Positions 26,755 to 35,138 of a DNA stretch of 64,000 nt are shown here, piece after piece. Each line of letters begins with the position of its first letter. Position 1 is the stretch's first letter. The notes under the pieces are model-generated. The model did not search any database. It was not told where the DNA came from and saw only the letters and a list, made by a program, of their open reading frames with translations. Source of the stretch: Flavobacterium faecale (lineage in GTDB: Bacteria; Bacteroidota; Bacteroidia; Flavobacteriales; Flavobacteriaceae); contig NZ_CP020918.1 in the NCBI RefSeq assembly GCF_003076455.1, positions 682,001-746,000 of the forward strand, given 5' to 3'. Both the position numbers and the translations under genes were made by a program.

Positions 26755-28191
26755 ATGAATGTATCTCTTCTATTAATAATTCTTTTAGTTGGTTCTTTTT
26801 TAACCTTTCTATCAGGCGATAAACTAGCTTCAAAAGTAGCTTTACTTTTTAGCCTTGTTGCGCTAGGAGTAAGTGTAGCTTTACTGAATAGCTTTAACCT
26901 TGGCGAAGACATTAACTTTGTTGCTCCTTGGATTAATCAACCTAAAATCTCGTTTGCATTAGCTGCAGATGGTTTGGCAATCGCAATGTTGTTATTGACA
27001 ACAGCTTTGACTCCGATTATTATTTTCTCTTCTTTTGGAACTGAATTTAAAAATGCAAAAAGCATTTATAGTTTGATTTTGTTTATGGCTTTTGCCATGG
27101 CAGGAACTTTCTTGGCTGCTGATGGACTTTTATATTACATTTTTTGGGAATTAGCTTTAATTCCGATTTATTTTATTGCTTTAATTTGGGGGAATGGCGA
27201 CGCCGAAGACCGCAAAAATGCAGTGGTAAAATTCTTTATCTATACTTTGGCTGGATCATTATTTATGCTAATTGCGTTTGTGTATTTATACCAAAAAGCA
27301 GGAAGTTTTATGATCGAAGATTTATATGCTTTGGATCTATCTGATAATGAACAAAACTGGATTTTTGCCGCTTTCTTTTTAGCATATGCGATTAAGATTC
27401 CGTTAATTCCTTTTCATACTTGGCAAGCGAAGGTATATCAAAAAGCACCTACCGTTGGAACCATGTTACTTTCGGGTATAATGTTGAAAATGGGATTGTA
27501 CAGTGTTATCCGTTGGCAGTTGCCTATTGCACCGGATGCAGCAAAAGGACATGCAGACCTAATGATTGCAATTGGAATTGCAGGTGTCATCTACGGTTCG
27601 ATTGTAGCTTTACGTCAAAAAGACTTAAAAAAATTACTAGCTTATTCTTCTCTAGCACACGTTGGGTTGATTGCAGCTGGAGCATATGCACTAAACCTTG
27701 ACGGTTTTCGAGGTGCAGTTTTACAAATGATAGCACACGGATTTGTTGTTGTTGGTTTATTCTTTGTAGCCGAAATAATCTATAGAAGATACGAAACAAG
27801 AACCATTTCAGAAATGGGTGGTATTCGTACTCAAACTCCAAAATTTGCTTCCTTGTTTATGATCTTGGTATTGGCATCGGTAGCGTTACCAACCACTTTC
27901 AACTTTGTAGGTGAGTTTACAGTTTTATACAGTCTATCACAAATTAATGTTTGGTTTGCCGTTTTAGGTGGAACAACTATTATCCTTGGAGCATATTATA
28001 TGTTGAAAATGTACCAACACGTAATGTTAGGAGAAACAAACTCTAAACCTTTTGCCGAAGTAAATTTCAACGAAGGGTTATCATTAGTTCTTATCGTTGC
28101 GGTTTTATTTATATTTGGTATGTATCCAAAACCAATTAATGATTTGATTACGCCGAGTTTAGAGCATATCTTAGCGGTGATAAATAGATAA
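26755..28191 (+). CDS. nuoM: NADH-quinone oxidoreductase subunit M
   Basis: The 478-residue antiporter-like subunit has the key lysine and glutamate motifs YYIFWELALIPIYFIALIWG, PFHTWQAKVYQKAPTVGTML and LKKLLAYSSLAHVGLIAAG. It follows nuoL by 9 bp. The gap to nuoN is unusually long and holds another gene. Confidence 0.97.
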   Translation: MNVSLLLIILLVGSFLTFLSGDKLASKVALLFSLVALGVSVALLNSFNLGEDINFVAPWINQPKISFALAADGLAIAMLLLTTALTPIIIFSSFGTEFKNAKSIYSLILFMAFAMAGTFLAADGLLYYIFWELALIPIYFIALIWGNGDAEDRKNAVVKFFIYTLAGSLFMLIAFVYLYQKAGSFMIEDLYALDLSDNEQNWIFAAFFLAYAIKIPLIPFHTWQAKVYQKAPTVGTMLLSGIMLKMGLYSVIRWQLPIAPDAAKGHADLMIAIGIAGVIYGSIVALRQKDLKKLLAYSSLAHVGLIAAGAYALNLDGFRGAVLQMIAHGFVVVGLFFVAEIIYRRYETRTISEMGGIRTQTPKFASLFMILVLASVALPTTFNFVGEFTVLYSLSQINVWFAVLGGTTIILGAYYMLKMYQHVMLGETNSKPFAEVNFNEGLSLVLIVAVLFIFGMYPKPINDLITPSLEHILAVINR

Positions 28192-28370
28192 AATTAAGGA
28201 TTTTTGATTTAGGAATTAGGAATGCTGGATTGGCTATACATGATTTAGGAATTAGGATTTAAGATTTAGGAATATTGGATTGGGGACTATGATTGTGGAG
28301 CTTCATAACAAGAAAAACATAATGAATTTGGATTTTAAGAAATCCTAAATAAAAAAAGCCTAAAGTAATC
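28192..28370. repeat. Left flank of the gene inserted between nuoM and nuoN
   Basis: The 179-bp gap is built from repeated words: GATTTAGGAATT at 28206-28217 and 28242-28253, and GATTTAGGAAT at 28263-28273, plus AAAATTAAGGATTT at its start. The opposite-strand forms occur on the other side of the gene (28804-28825), so the gene lies between inverted repeats. Confidence 0.6.
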
Positions 28371-28715
28371 ATGACTAAAGAAGAATTAAAGAAACGTACA
28401 AAGTTATTTGCGGTAAACGTATTTAAGTTTGTGATGGCAATTGAAAAAAGCAAAGCTGTCGACGTTGTTTCTTATCAGCTTTTTAAATCATCTTCATCAG
28501 TTGCCGCGAATTATCGTGCTGTTTGTAGAGGAAAATCAGATGCTGATTTTTTGAACAAATTAAAAATTGTAGACGAAGAGTCTGATGAAAGTTTATTTTG
28601 GTTAGAATTTATTAAAGATTTAGATATAAAATGTGACCAAGTAGAATTAGAAAAATTGATAAAAGAGGCTGACGAATTAACAGCTATTTTTTCAGCAGGA
28701 ATTAGAACAGTATAA
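28371..28715 (+). CDS. Four-helix-bundle protein (S23/IVP-like), inserted in the nuo operon
   Basis: The 114-residue protein matches the four helix bundle family first known from proteins encoded in 23S rRNA intervening sequences: SKAVDVVSYQLFKSSSSVAA, then NYRAVCRGKSDADFLNKLKI and VDEESDESLFWLEFIKD. These proteins form pentamers with a basic outer face; their function is unknown. It is not a complex I subunit. It has the same direction as nuo and no visible terminator, so it is probably co-transcribed. Inverted GATTTAGGAATT words flank it, and the next gene is the last nuo gene, which suggests a later insertion. Confidence 0.88.
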   Translation: MTKEELKKRTKLFAVNVFKFVMAIEKSKAVDVVSYQLFKSSSSVAANYRAVCRGKSDADFLNKLKIVDEESDESLFWLEFIKDLDIKCDQVELEKLIKEADELTAIFSAGIRTV

Positions 28716-28779
28716 AGAGAGAAATAACAAAAAATAATAAACTGACTACCGGTTTTTAATATGGAATCAGAAATTTTCA

Positions 28780-28862
28780 TTTAGGCACACAATCCTAAAT
28801 CAAAATTCCTAAATCCTTAATTTTAAATCAAAATAATCAAAAACAAAACATACACGATAATA
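28780..28862. repeat. Right flank of the inserted gene
   Basis: AATTCCTAAATC (28804-28815) and AAATCCTTAATTTT (28812-28825) are the exact reverse complements of words in the left flank (GATTTAGGAATT and AAAATTAAGGATTT). Confidence 0.6.
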
Positions 28863-30233
28863 ATGAATACATTAATAGCTATAGTAGGACTAGGTATTTT
28901 ATGCCTAATATTGGAGATTTTCGACTTTAGAAAAGCAATTATTCCAATTAGTATTATTGGATTGTTGGCTGTTTTAGGATTGAATATCTCTGAATTCAAT
29001 TCTCCAGAAGCTTATTACAATAATATGATTATCGTGAGCAAGTTTTCAACTTCGTTCTCGGCATTGTTTATTGTCTTAACGATTTTCTTGATTGCCTTGA
29101 GCCATAAGTTTTATGAGCACCATCAAACGCAACTTTCTGATTTTGTAGCTATCAAACTCTTTTTACTTTCTGGAGCAGTTGCCATGGTTTCTTTTGGAAA
29201 CTTAGCAATGTTCTTTTTAGGAATCGAAGTACTATCAATTTCTTTGTACGTATTAGCATCAAGCGATAGAAAAAGTATAAAAAGTAATGAGGCAGGTATG
29301 AAATATTTTCTAATGGGATCATTTGCTTCTGGAATTATCTTATTCGGAATCTGTTTGATCTACGGAGCAATGGGAACTTTTGATGTAACCGAAATTAGTG
29401 AGCTATCGTATTCAGCTGAATTACCTGTTTGGTTTCCTATCGGAATCATATTGGTGACCGTTGGAATGTTCTTCAAGATCGCAGCAGTACCTTTCCATTT
29501 CTGGGCTCCAGATGTGTACGAAGGTTCTCCAGCGTTGACAACTGCTTTGATGAGTACTTTGGCGAAAGTAGTTGCAATTGCAACTTTGTTCAAATTACTT
29601 ACTGCAATGAATGCTGAGATTTCAGAACAATTTCAATTGATTATTGTGATCGTTTCTATGGCTTCGATGACCGTTGGTAATATCATGGCATTGCGTCAAG
29701 TAAATGTAAAACGTATGTTGGCATTCTCCGGAATTTCACATGCCGGTTTTATGTTAATGACTTTATTAATTGCTACCAATGCAGCAGGAACATTATTGTA
29801 CTACACCTCAGCATACGCTTTGGCAGGAATCGCCGCTTTTAGTGTGATTTTATATGTTACCTACAACAAAAACAATGAAGACATCAACAACTTCCACGGA
29901 TTAGGAAAAACAAACCCTTTATTGGCAGCGATATTAACAGCAGCTTTATTATCTATGGCAGGTATTCCTATTTTTGCAGGTTTCTTTGCTAAGTTGTTTT
30001 TATTCAACCAAACAATTGCAGCAGGATATATTTCTCTGGTAATTGTAGCGGTTATCAACTCGATCATCGCTGTTGGATATTATTTCAAATTGATTTTAGC
30101 GATGTACAACAAAGAACCAAATGAAACGAGAACAGCTACACCATTTGTAATCTACGCCGTTGCAGTGATCGCTATCGTGCTTAATATTGCATTAGGTTTC
30201 TTCCCTTCACTAGTATTGGATTTATTAGCTTAA
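28863..30233 (+). CDS. nuoN: NADH-quinone oxidoreductase subunit N
   Basis: The 456-residue antiporter-like subunit completes the set of 14. Motifs are FFLGIEVLSISLYVLAS (proton-path glutamate), FHFWAPDVYEGSPALTTALM and VNVKRMLAFSGISHAGFMLM. It is followed by the operon terminator. Confidence 0.97.
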   Translation: MNTLIAIVGLGILCLILEIFDFRKAIIPISIIGLLAVLGLNISEFNSPEAYYNNMIIVSKFSTSFSALFIVLTIFLIALSHKFYEHHQTQLSDFVAIKLFLLSGAVAMVSFGNLAMFFLGIEVLSISLYVLASSDRKSIKSNEAGMKYFLMGSFASGIILFGICLIYGAMGTFDVTEISELSYSAELPVWFPIGIILVTVGMFFKIAAVPFHFWAPDVYEGSPALTTALMSTLAKVVAIATLFKLLTAMNAEISEQFQLIIVIVSMASMTVGNIMALRQVNVKRMLAFSGISHAGFMLMTLLIATNAAGTLLYYTSAYALAGIAAFSVILYVTYNKNNEDINNFHGLGKTNPLLAAILTAALLSMAGIPIFAGFFAKLFLFNQTIAAGYISLVIVAVINSIIAVGYYFKLILAMYNKEPNETRTATPFVIYAVAVIAIVLNIALGFFPSLVLDLLA

Positions 30234-30274
30234 AACACTTTATTCTGTTCTTAAAACAGAAACTAAATCATATC

Positions 30275-30310
30275 AAAGCAGCCGAAAATTATTTCGGCTG
30301 CTTTTTTTTT
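30275..30310 (+). terminator. Terminator of the nuo operon
   Basis: Arms AAAGCAGCCGAAA (30275-30287) and TTTCGGCTGCTTT (30292-30304) with a 4-nt loop and a long T-run. Confidence 0.92.
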
Positions 30311-30375
30311 CCCATCTTAAACGTTAAAAAAATAGACCGAAATGCTAAACTTATTTCAAACGGTAGTGATTTTCG

Positions 30376-30383
30376 TATTTTTG
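30376..30383 (+). promoter_or_regulatory. -7 box TATTTTTG for the MFS gene
   Basis: The box lies 25 nt before the TTG start at 30409 and well before any in-frame ATG, so it supports the TTG start. Confidence 0.5.
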
Positions 30384-30408
30384 CATCTTAAACAACAATA
30401 CAACGATT

Positions 30409-31623
30409 TTGATTCGATTAAACTTCATAGGCAATTTTAGAGCGCAAGGAAAAATAAAAAAGAGCTTTAGGAACGCTAAACAATCTTATTTATTACGAAT
30501 TCGTTTGGCCGTTGCTTCCTTTTATTTTGGAATGGGATTATGCTTTGCTACATGGGCAAGCCGAATTCCGGATATAAAATTAGCACTACAATTAAGCCCA
30601 GCAGATTTAGGAACAATATTACTAGCCTTACCACTCGGTCAAATGACTATGATGCCTTTTTCTGGGAGATTAGTCACCCGATTTGGCAGTCATCGACTAG
30701 CCGTTTTTTCACTGGTGATGTATGGTGTATGTTTGACCAATATGGGACTAGCAACAAGCTCATGGCAACTAGGTGTCGGCCTTTATCTGTTTGGTATGTG
30801 CGGCAACATGAACAATATTGCCGTCAATACCCAAGGCGTTTATACAGAAAAGTTATTCAACAAAAACATAATGGCCTCTTTTCATGGTGTATGGAGCTTT
30901 GCGGGTTTTACAGGCGCACTTATTGGTATTGCAATGCTAGCGCTACACATGACGCCTTTTCAACATTTTGCTACAGTAGCAGCGATCGTAGTCTTATTGG
31001 TTGCCATCAACTTCAAATTCTTAATTAGAGCCAAAGAAACACCAAAAACAGACGAAAAAAAGAAACTATTTACCAAGCCCGATCCTGCGCTGTTATCACT
31101 AGGAGTCATTGGTTTTGGCTGTATGGCAAGTGAAGGAATTATGTTTGATTGGAGCGGTATCTATTTTGAAGAAATTGTCAAAGTTCCAGGTCCCTTGATC
31201 GTTTTGGGGTATACCTCTTTTATGATTATGATGGCGACAGGACGCTTTTTGGGTGATGGACTAATAACAAAATTTGGTCGTAAAAAAGTTATTCAAACTA
31301 GTGGATTTATGATCTCAACGGGATTATTTACTGCCGTATTTTTCCCCTACCTGATACCAGCAACCTTAGGTTTTATGCTCGTAGGACTTGGCGTTTCAAC
31401 CATCGTACCTACGTTATACAGCGTAGCGGGTAAAACACCTAACATTCCGCCTGGTGAGGCAATCGCCATGGTAACAAGCGTAAGTTTTCTAGGTTTTTTA
31501 ATGGGTCCACCCGTAATCGGCTTTATTGCTGAAGCATTTGGACTCCGTTTTTCATTTGCCTTTATTGGGATATTCGGACTTATTATAGCTTTTTTAGTTT
31601 CTAGAATCAAGGCATTACAGTAG
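30409..31623 (+). CDS. Major facilitator superfamily transporter (YbjJ-like)
   Basis: The 404-residue carrier has 12 hydrophobic segments. The first helix contains GMGLCFATWASRIPDIK, typical of the YbjJ/fucose-permease-like MFS subgroup, and loop 2-3 has the GRLVTRFGSHR version of the MFS G-x3-D/R-x-R-R motif. I start it at a TTG because no ATG precedes the first helix in frame and a promoter box lies just upstream; the first in-frame ATG (30531) would cut into helix 1. The substrate is unknown, perhaps a sugar or a metabolite to be exported. Confidence 0.9.
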   Translation: MIRLNFIGNFRAQGKIKKSFRNAKQSYLLRIRLAVASFYFGMGLCFATWASRIPDIKLALQLSPADLGTILLALPLGQMTMMPFSGRLVTRFGSHRLAVFSLVMYGVCLTNMGLATSSWQLGVGLYLFGMCGNMNNIAVNTQGVYTEKLFNKNIMASFHGVWSFAGFTGALIGIAMLALHMTPFQHFATVAAIVVLLVAINFKFLIRAKETPKTDEKKKLFTKPDPALLSLGVIGFGCMASEGIMFDWSGIYFEEIVKVPGPLIVLGYTSFMIMMATGRFLGDGLITKFGRKKVIQTSGFMISTGLFTAVFFPYLIPATLGFMLVGLGVSTIVPTLYSVAGKTPNIPPGEAIAMVTSVSFLGFLMGPPVIGFIAEAFGLRFSFAFIGIFGLIIAFLVSRIKALQ

Positions 31624-31801
31624 ATTATTATTTGGGCATTCCCTTCGGTCGGGCTGTCCGCACTCGCTTTGGGGTTCTTCCCGAAAAATCGGTCAGCAAC
31701 CCCAATAGCTCAAACAATTGCTCCCATCCCTAATGCAAATCCGTTTACAAAATTACTTTTAGGTACACAAGAGAGTAGAATGTTTTCAAAATACACATTC
31801 G
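31624..31801. repeat. GC-rich dispersed-type repeat between convergent genes
   Basis: GGGCATTCCCTTCGGTCGGG and CTGTCCGCACTCGC (31634-31667) look like a common intergenic repeat of flavobacteria. It is followed by TTGGGGTT (31669-31676) paired with AACCCCAA (31698-31705), with CCGAAAAATCGG in the loop, making a two-level hairpin that may terminate both genes. Confidence 0.5.
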
Positions 31802-33829
31802 CTATGCCTTGTCTTTCAGTGGGAAAAAGAAGTTTAGTGGCGCTCTTTTAAAATAGTAAATAATAGATTTATTCAGTAATCTCAATTCTGATAATGGAAT
31901 ATTTCGTGAACGCAATGCCAAAAACATCGACAGCGAAAAACTAACAATAAAATTGATAAAACCAATCAAACCAATTCCGATCACAGACCAAAACAGAGAC
32001 CAAAAGTTAAGCGAAAAATGGTTACCATAAAGGCCTAAAGCAAAGTTCCCACTAGCAAAGGTGATGTGACGAATATCTAAATTTAGTCCAAAAAAGATCC
32101 CTAGAGAGGCGGTACTTCCCAAAAAGATACCGAACCACATATTTGAGATTACACCAGCCCAATTTTCATGCACCCAATTGGATATTTTTTTTGTTTTGAC
32201 AATACCGAAAGTCTGTTTTAAAAACGGATTCTCTTGAATACGATAAGCTACTTGATAATGTTTGTTTCTGTTGGCTATATTTCCCGAAATAATCCCTGAA
32301 AAAAACAAATAGACACCTGCAATAGCCGCATGAATAATTGACATGGAATAAATAGGATCTAGATCATGAATTAATTTCCCCGCACGGGCTTCGGCATAAT
32401 TCACACCACTTACCAAATCCAACATCCAGATTAAAAATAAAGAAACCGGAAATGCAAAAAGCACATTACCGACAAAGGCAATAAACTGAGTTCTAAAAAT
32501 TCGAGCAAACAATTTGGCAAACAAAGTATGTTTTTCCTTTACTTGATTCTTGTTTTTCATTCCTTCGTCCAAGGTTTGCGCAATAGTTGCCGCCGTCATT
32601 GCAGGCTGCTTAGTCGCTAGTGTAAAACCTAGTAAAAAGATAATAACAAAGCCCGAAGCATAATTCAAACTATAAAAAAAGGCGTGTCCAAAAGCAGATG
32701 TTTCTATTCGAGAAAAAAGCAATTTGAATAAGCATAAAAAACCAACTATAAACCCACCACCAATAGCTTTGTAGAACATAGAAAAATATTCTTTGTAACC
32801 ATCTGTAATGTATTTTTGACCGGATTTCGCGGTATGTTGTGTTATTTCATACGATATCAATTGTGTACTTTCAAGTAGTAACTTTCGAATATTATTCTTG
32901 TAGCAATTGTAGCGAATCAATCGGATCAACACTAGGGTGCTATTTCTTTTTTTTCCTTCTTCGCTATCCACTACCAACAAAGGCAACAACTCTTTAATTC
33001 GAACTAATTGCTGACGAATACGAAGCAAACTTTGATTAACAGATAAGGATATCCCGTATTTGGAACTGTTCAAAAAGGCTTTATCTACAAAATCATTGCA
33101 CTGCTTGTGCAACATTAAAACCTGCTTATACACCAGCTCAGTTGACTGGATATAATGACAACCGTTGGCACGAATAATGTGCTCGAGCTGATTTAATTCT
33201 TTTTCGAAACCCAAAAACGGACTCTCAAAATTAGAATATTCTGGCACCATTTTAATCACATCATTTTCCAATGCGCGACCACTCATTCTTTGCGCCAAAA
33301 TTTGCATCGCAATCATGACCTCAGAAAAAGGTGTTTCTTGTTTGACGTTTTCGTATATATCTGTGAACCCTAATAATTCGTACAAAACAACAATCTGATC
33401 GTAGGGAATTTTGTTAATCCAAATTGAATCTGTGCTCAAGTAAAAAACTTGGTTTAATACAAATTGCAACGTTCCCTTTTCTGGCTGAAAGGGTAAAAAT
33501 TTTTCGAACAATCTTTTCTTGATTTCTTTGAGAAAATGATTGTCATTTAGGATACCAGAGTCTGTTAAAAGTCTAGAAAACTTGTTTTTACTGATCACCG
33601 TTCTAAAATAATCCCTGAGTAACGGAATATAGCGTGGGTTATTTTGCAAAAAATCAATGCATTCAGTCATGTCCACTTGCTCTATTTTTATAGGCTTTTT
33701 GGGTCTAAACACATGGATTAAATCTACTAGAAATAACAATCTTTCATCAGCATAAACACCCTTATCAAAATGATTTTCAAAGAGTTCCTTTATCGTTTTA
33801 TCCTGTTGAAATTGATGCCTTACATTCAT
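31802..33829 (-). CDS. COG4389-type membrane protein (labelled site-specific recombinase)
   Basis: The 675-residue protein resembles the Gcr family, a cryptic site-specific recombinase of Neisseria, as far as I can recognise it. The first half is soluble and helical. The second half has about six membrane helices (FIVGFLCLFKLLFSR, ASGFVIIFLLGFTLATKQPA, AFVGNVLFAFPVSLFLIW, then AAIAGVYLFFSGIISG and FWSLFWSVIGIGLIGFINF). I see no serine- or tyrosine-recombinase motif, and the membrane helices make the recombinase label doubtful. It is monocistronic with a 292-bp upstream gap in which I see nothing clear. Confidence 0.75.
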   Translation of the reverse strand: MNVRHQFQQDKTIKELFENHFDKGVYADERLLFLVDLIHVFRPKKPIKIEQVDMTECIDFLQNNPRYIPLLRDYFRTVISKNKFSRLLTDSGILNDNHFLKEIKKRLFEKFLPFQPEKGTLQFVLNQVFYLSTDSIWINKIPYDQIVVLYELLGFTDIYENVKQETPFSEVMIAMQILAQRMSGRALENDVIKMVPEYSNFESPFLGFEKELNQLEHIIRANGCHYIQSTELVYKQVLMLHKQCNDFVDKAFLNSSKYGISLSVNQSLLRIRQQLVRIKELLPLLVVDSEEGKKRNSTLVLIRLIRYNCYKNNIRKLLLESTQLISYEITQHTAKSGQKYITDGYKEYFSMFYKAIGGGFIVGFLCLFKLLFSRIETSAFGHAFFYSLNYASGFVIIFLLGFTLATKQPAMTAATIAQTLDEGMKNKNQVKEKHTLFAKLFARIFRTQFIAFVGNVLFAFPVSLFLIWMLDLVSGVNYAEARAGKLIHDLDPIYSMSIIHAAIAGVYLFFSGIISGNIANRNKHYQVAYRIQENPFLKQTFGIVKTKKISNWVHENWAGVISNMWFGIFLGSTASLGIFFGLNLDIRHITFASGNFALGLYGNHFSLNFWSLFWSVIGIGLIGFINFIVSFSLSMFLALRSRNIPLSELRLLNKSIIYYFKRAPLNFFFPLKDKA

Positions 33830-34121
33830 AAACTGAATGAATTAATTAGTATAAAAAAACATTTCTTTATCTGACCGAAATTATAAAATAAATAAATAGA
33901 ATTGATTGAATCGGCAACTATTTATTCATCAAAATTAAACACTTATGTTACTAGATTCGCAATAGAAGCGTACAACAACCAAAACATTTTATACAGAAGA
34001 AAAAAAATCGCTAACTACAGGCACATATATAAACAAAACTTAGGATAAATCGAAAGTCAAAAGTCTAATTAAAATATTAAAAACAGCAAGCAATGAAACC
34101 TTAAAAAAACAGAAATTTGTA

Positions 34122-34859
34122 CTACAAAATCGTACCGATCATAAAATCTTTTTCAGCAATTTTATCATACACATCTTGGCTGAACATATAGAGCTTAGAA
34201 GGCTTTTTTGAACCCGCAACTTTCCGTTTATCGTCGAGTGGCACGATGTAGGGTTTACTGATGGTTTTCTTTCTAAAATTACGATTGTCCAATTCGATAT
34301 CCAAGAGGATTTCAAAGGCAATTTGGAGTTCGTTTAAAGTGAATTTAGTAGGTACAAGATCAAATAAAACAGGCTCAGTAGTGATTTTATTCTTTAGATC
34401 TTCAAAAGCATCATGAATGATCAATTTATGATCAAAACCTACTTCAGGCAAATCTTCTACAGGAAACCATTGCAAATCGCTATCGCCTTCTAATATTGTA
34501 GATTCCAAAGGCATGGTCAAATAATAGACCACTGTTATTGTTCTAGCCTCCGCTCCTTGGCTACGCACCCACAGTAGATCTTTATCAGACTTGACACGTT
34601 TGTGACTACCATAAGTTCTAAATTGCTTTTTGTTGGTAAACTGACCAAAGTCCAATTCGTCCAAAATTTTGTCAGCAGATTGACCTAAACTGTTGCTTTT
34701 AAAAACGTTTTCACCAGGTAGAATCCAGTCATTAATAACAGCAAAATTATCGCTAAAGAGGTTTAAACAACGCTTTTGCAACAAAACATTCAATTTTTCT
34801 GCCCCAAGACCAAAAATGACACAATCTACCGATAAGTTATTTATTTTTCTAAAGTCCAT
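34122..34859 (-). CDS. NrtR-type regulator: Nudix-like domain plus C-terminal winged helix
   Basis: The 245-residue protein has an N-terminal Nudix fold (SVDCVIFGLGAEKLNVLLQK) and a C-terminal winged helix (LNELQIAFEILLDIELDNRN, then FRKKTISKPYIVPL). This is the NrtR layout; in Bacteroidota such regulators control pentose and polyol genes. The Nudix box is degenerate: after PGENVF one reads SADKILDELDFG, lacking the R-E-x2-E-E residues, so the domain probably binds a sugar-related ligand without hydrolysis. It is divergent from the dehydrogenase gene at 35139 and is the best candidate regulator of the polyol locus. Confidence 0.85.
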   Translation of the reverse strand: MDFRKINNLSVDCVIFGLGAEKLNVLLQKRCLNLFSDNFAVINDWILPGENVFKSNSLGQSADKILDELDFGQFTNKKQFRTYGSHKRVKSDKDLLWVRSQGAEARTITVVYYLTMPLESTILEGDSDLQWFPVEDLPEVGFDHKLIIHDAFEDLKNKITTEPVLFDLVPTKFTLNELQIAFEILLDIELDNRNFRKKTISKPYIVPLDDKRKVAGSKKPSKLYMFSQDVYDKIAEKDFMIGTIL

Positions 34860-35093
34860 GGTTCAAAATTGGTCATATGATACAATTAGTAGCACACAAA
34901 TATAACAGTTTTTACGCTTTTGATTGCCAAATTACGCATTTTTGATTGGATATTTACTCAAATTATTCTCATTCGAAAAACCATTAAATACCATTACATT
35001 CAAAGAATGATTACAGCTAATAATTTTAAACTACAGAATACCAACAAATCAGTTAAAACTCCTTTCCATAGTTATTTGTAATCGAATATAAAT

Positions 35094-35110
35094 ACGTATT
35101 TTTAACGTTT
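35094..35110. promoter_or_regulatory. Candidate operator ACGT-N7-ACGT before the first polyol dehydrogenase gene
   Basis: The 15-bp word ACGTATTTTTAACGT shares spacing and most bases with ACGTATTAACTACGT at 43835-43849 and ACGTCTTAAATACGT at 43984-43998, upstream of the ABC operon. It lies in the region between two divergent genes. Confidence 0.5.
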
Positions 35111-35138
35111 GAAAAACAACCCTAAGCGAAGTATTTTT

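Noticed and set aside
35109..35138. TTG start adding 10 residues to polyol dehydrogenase A
   Set aside because: It lies in the candidate operator and the ATG at 35139 aligns with the paralogue's start.
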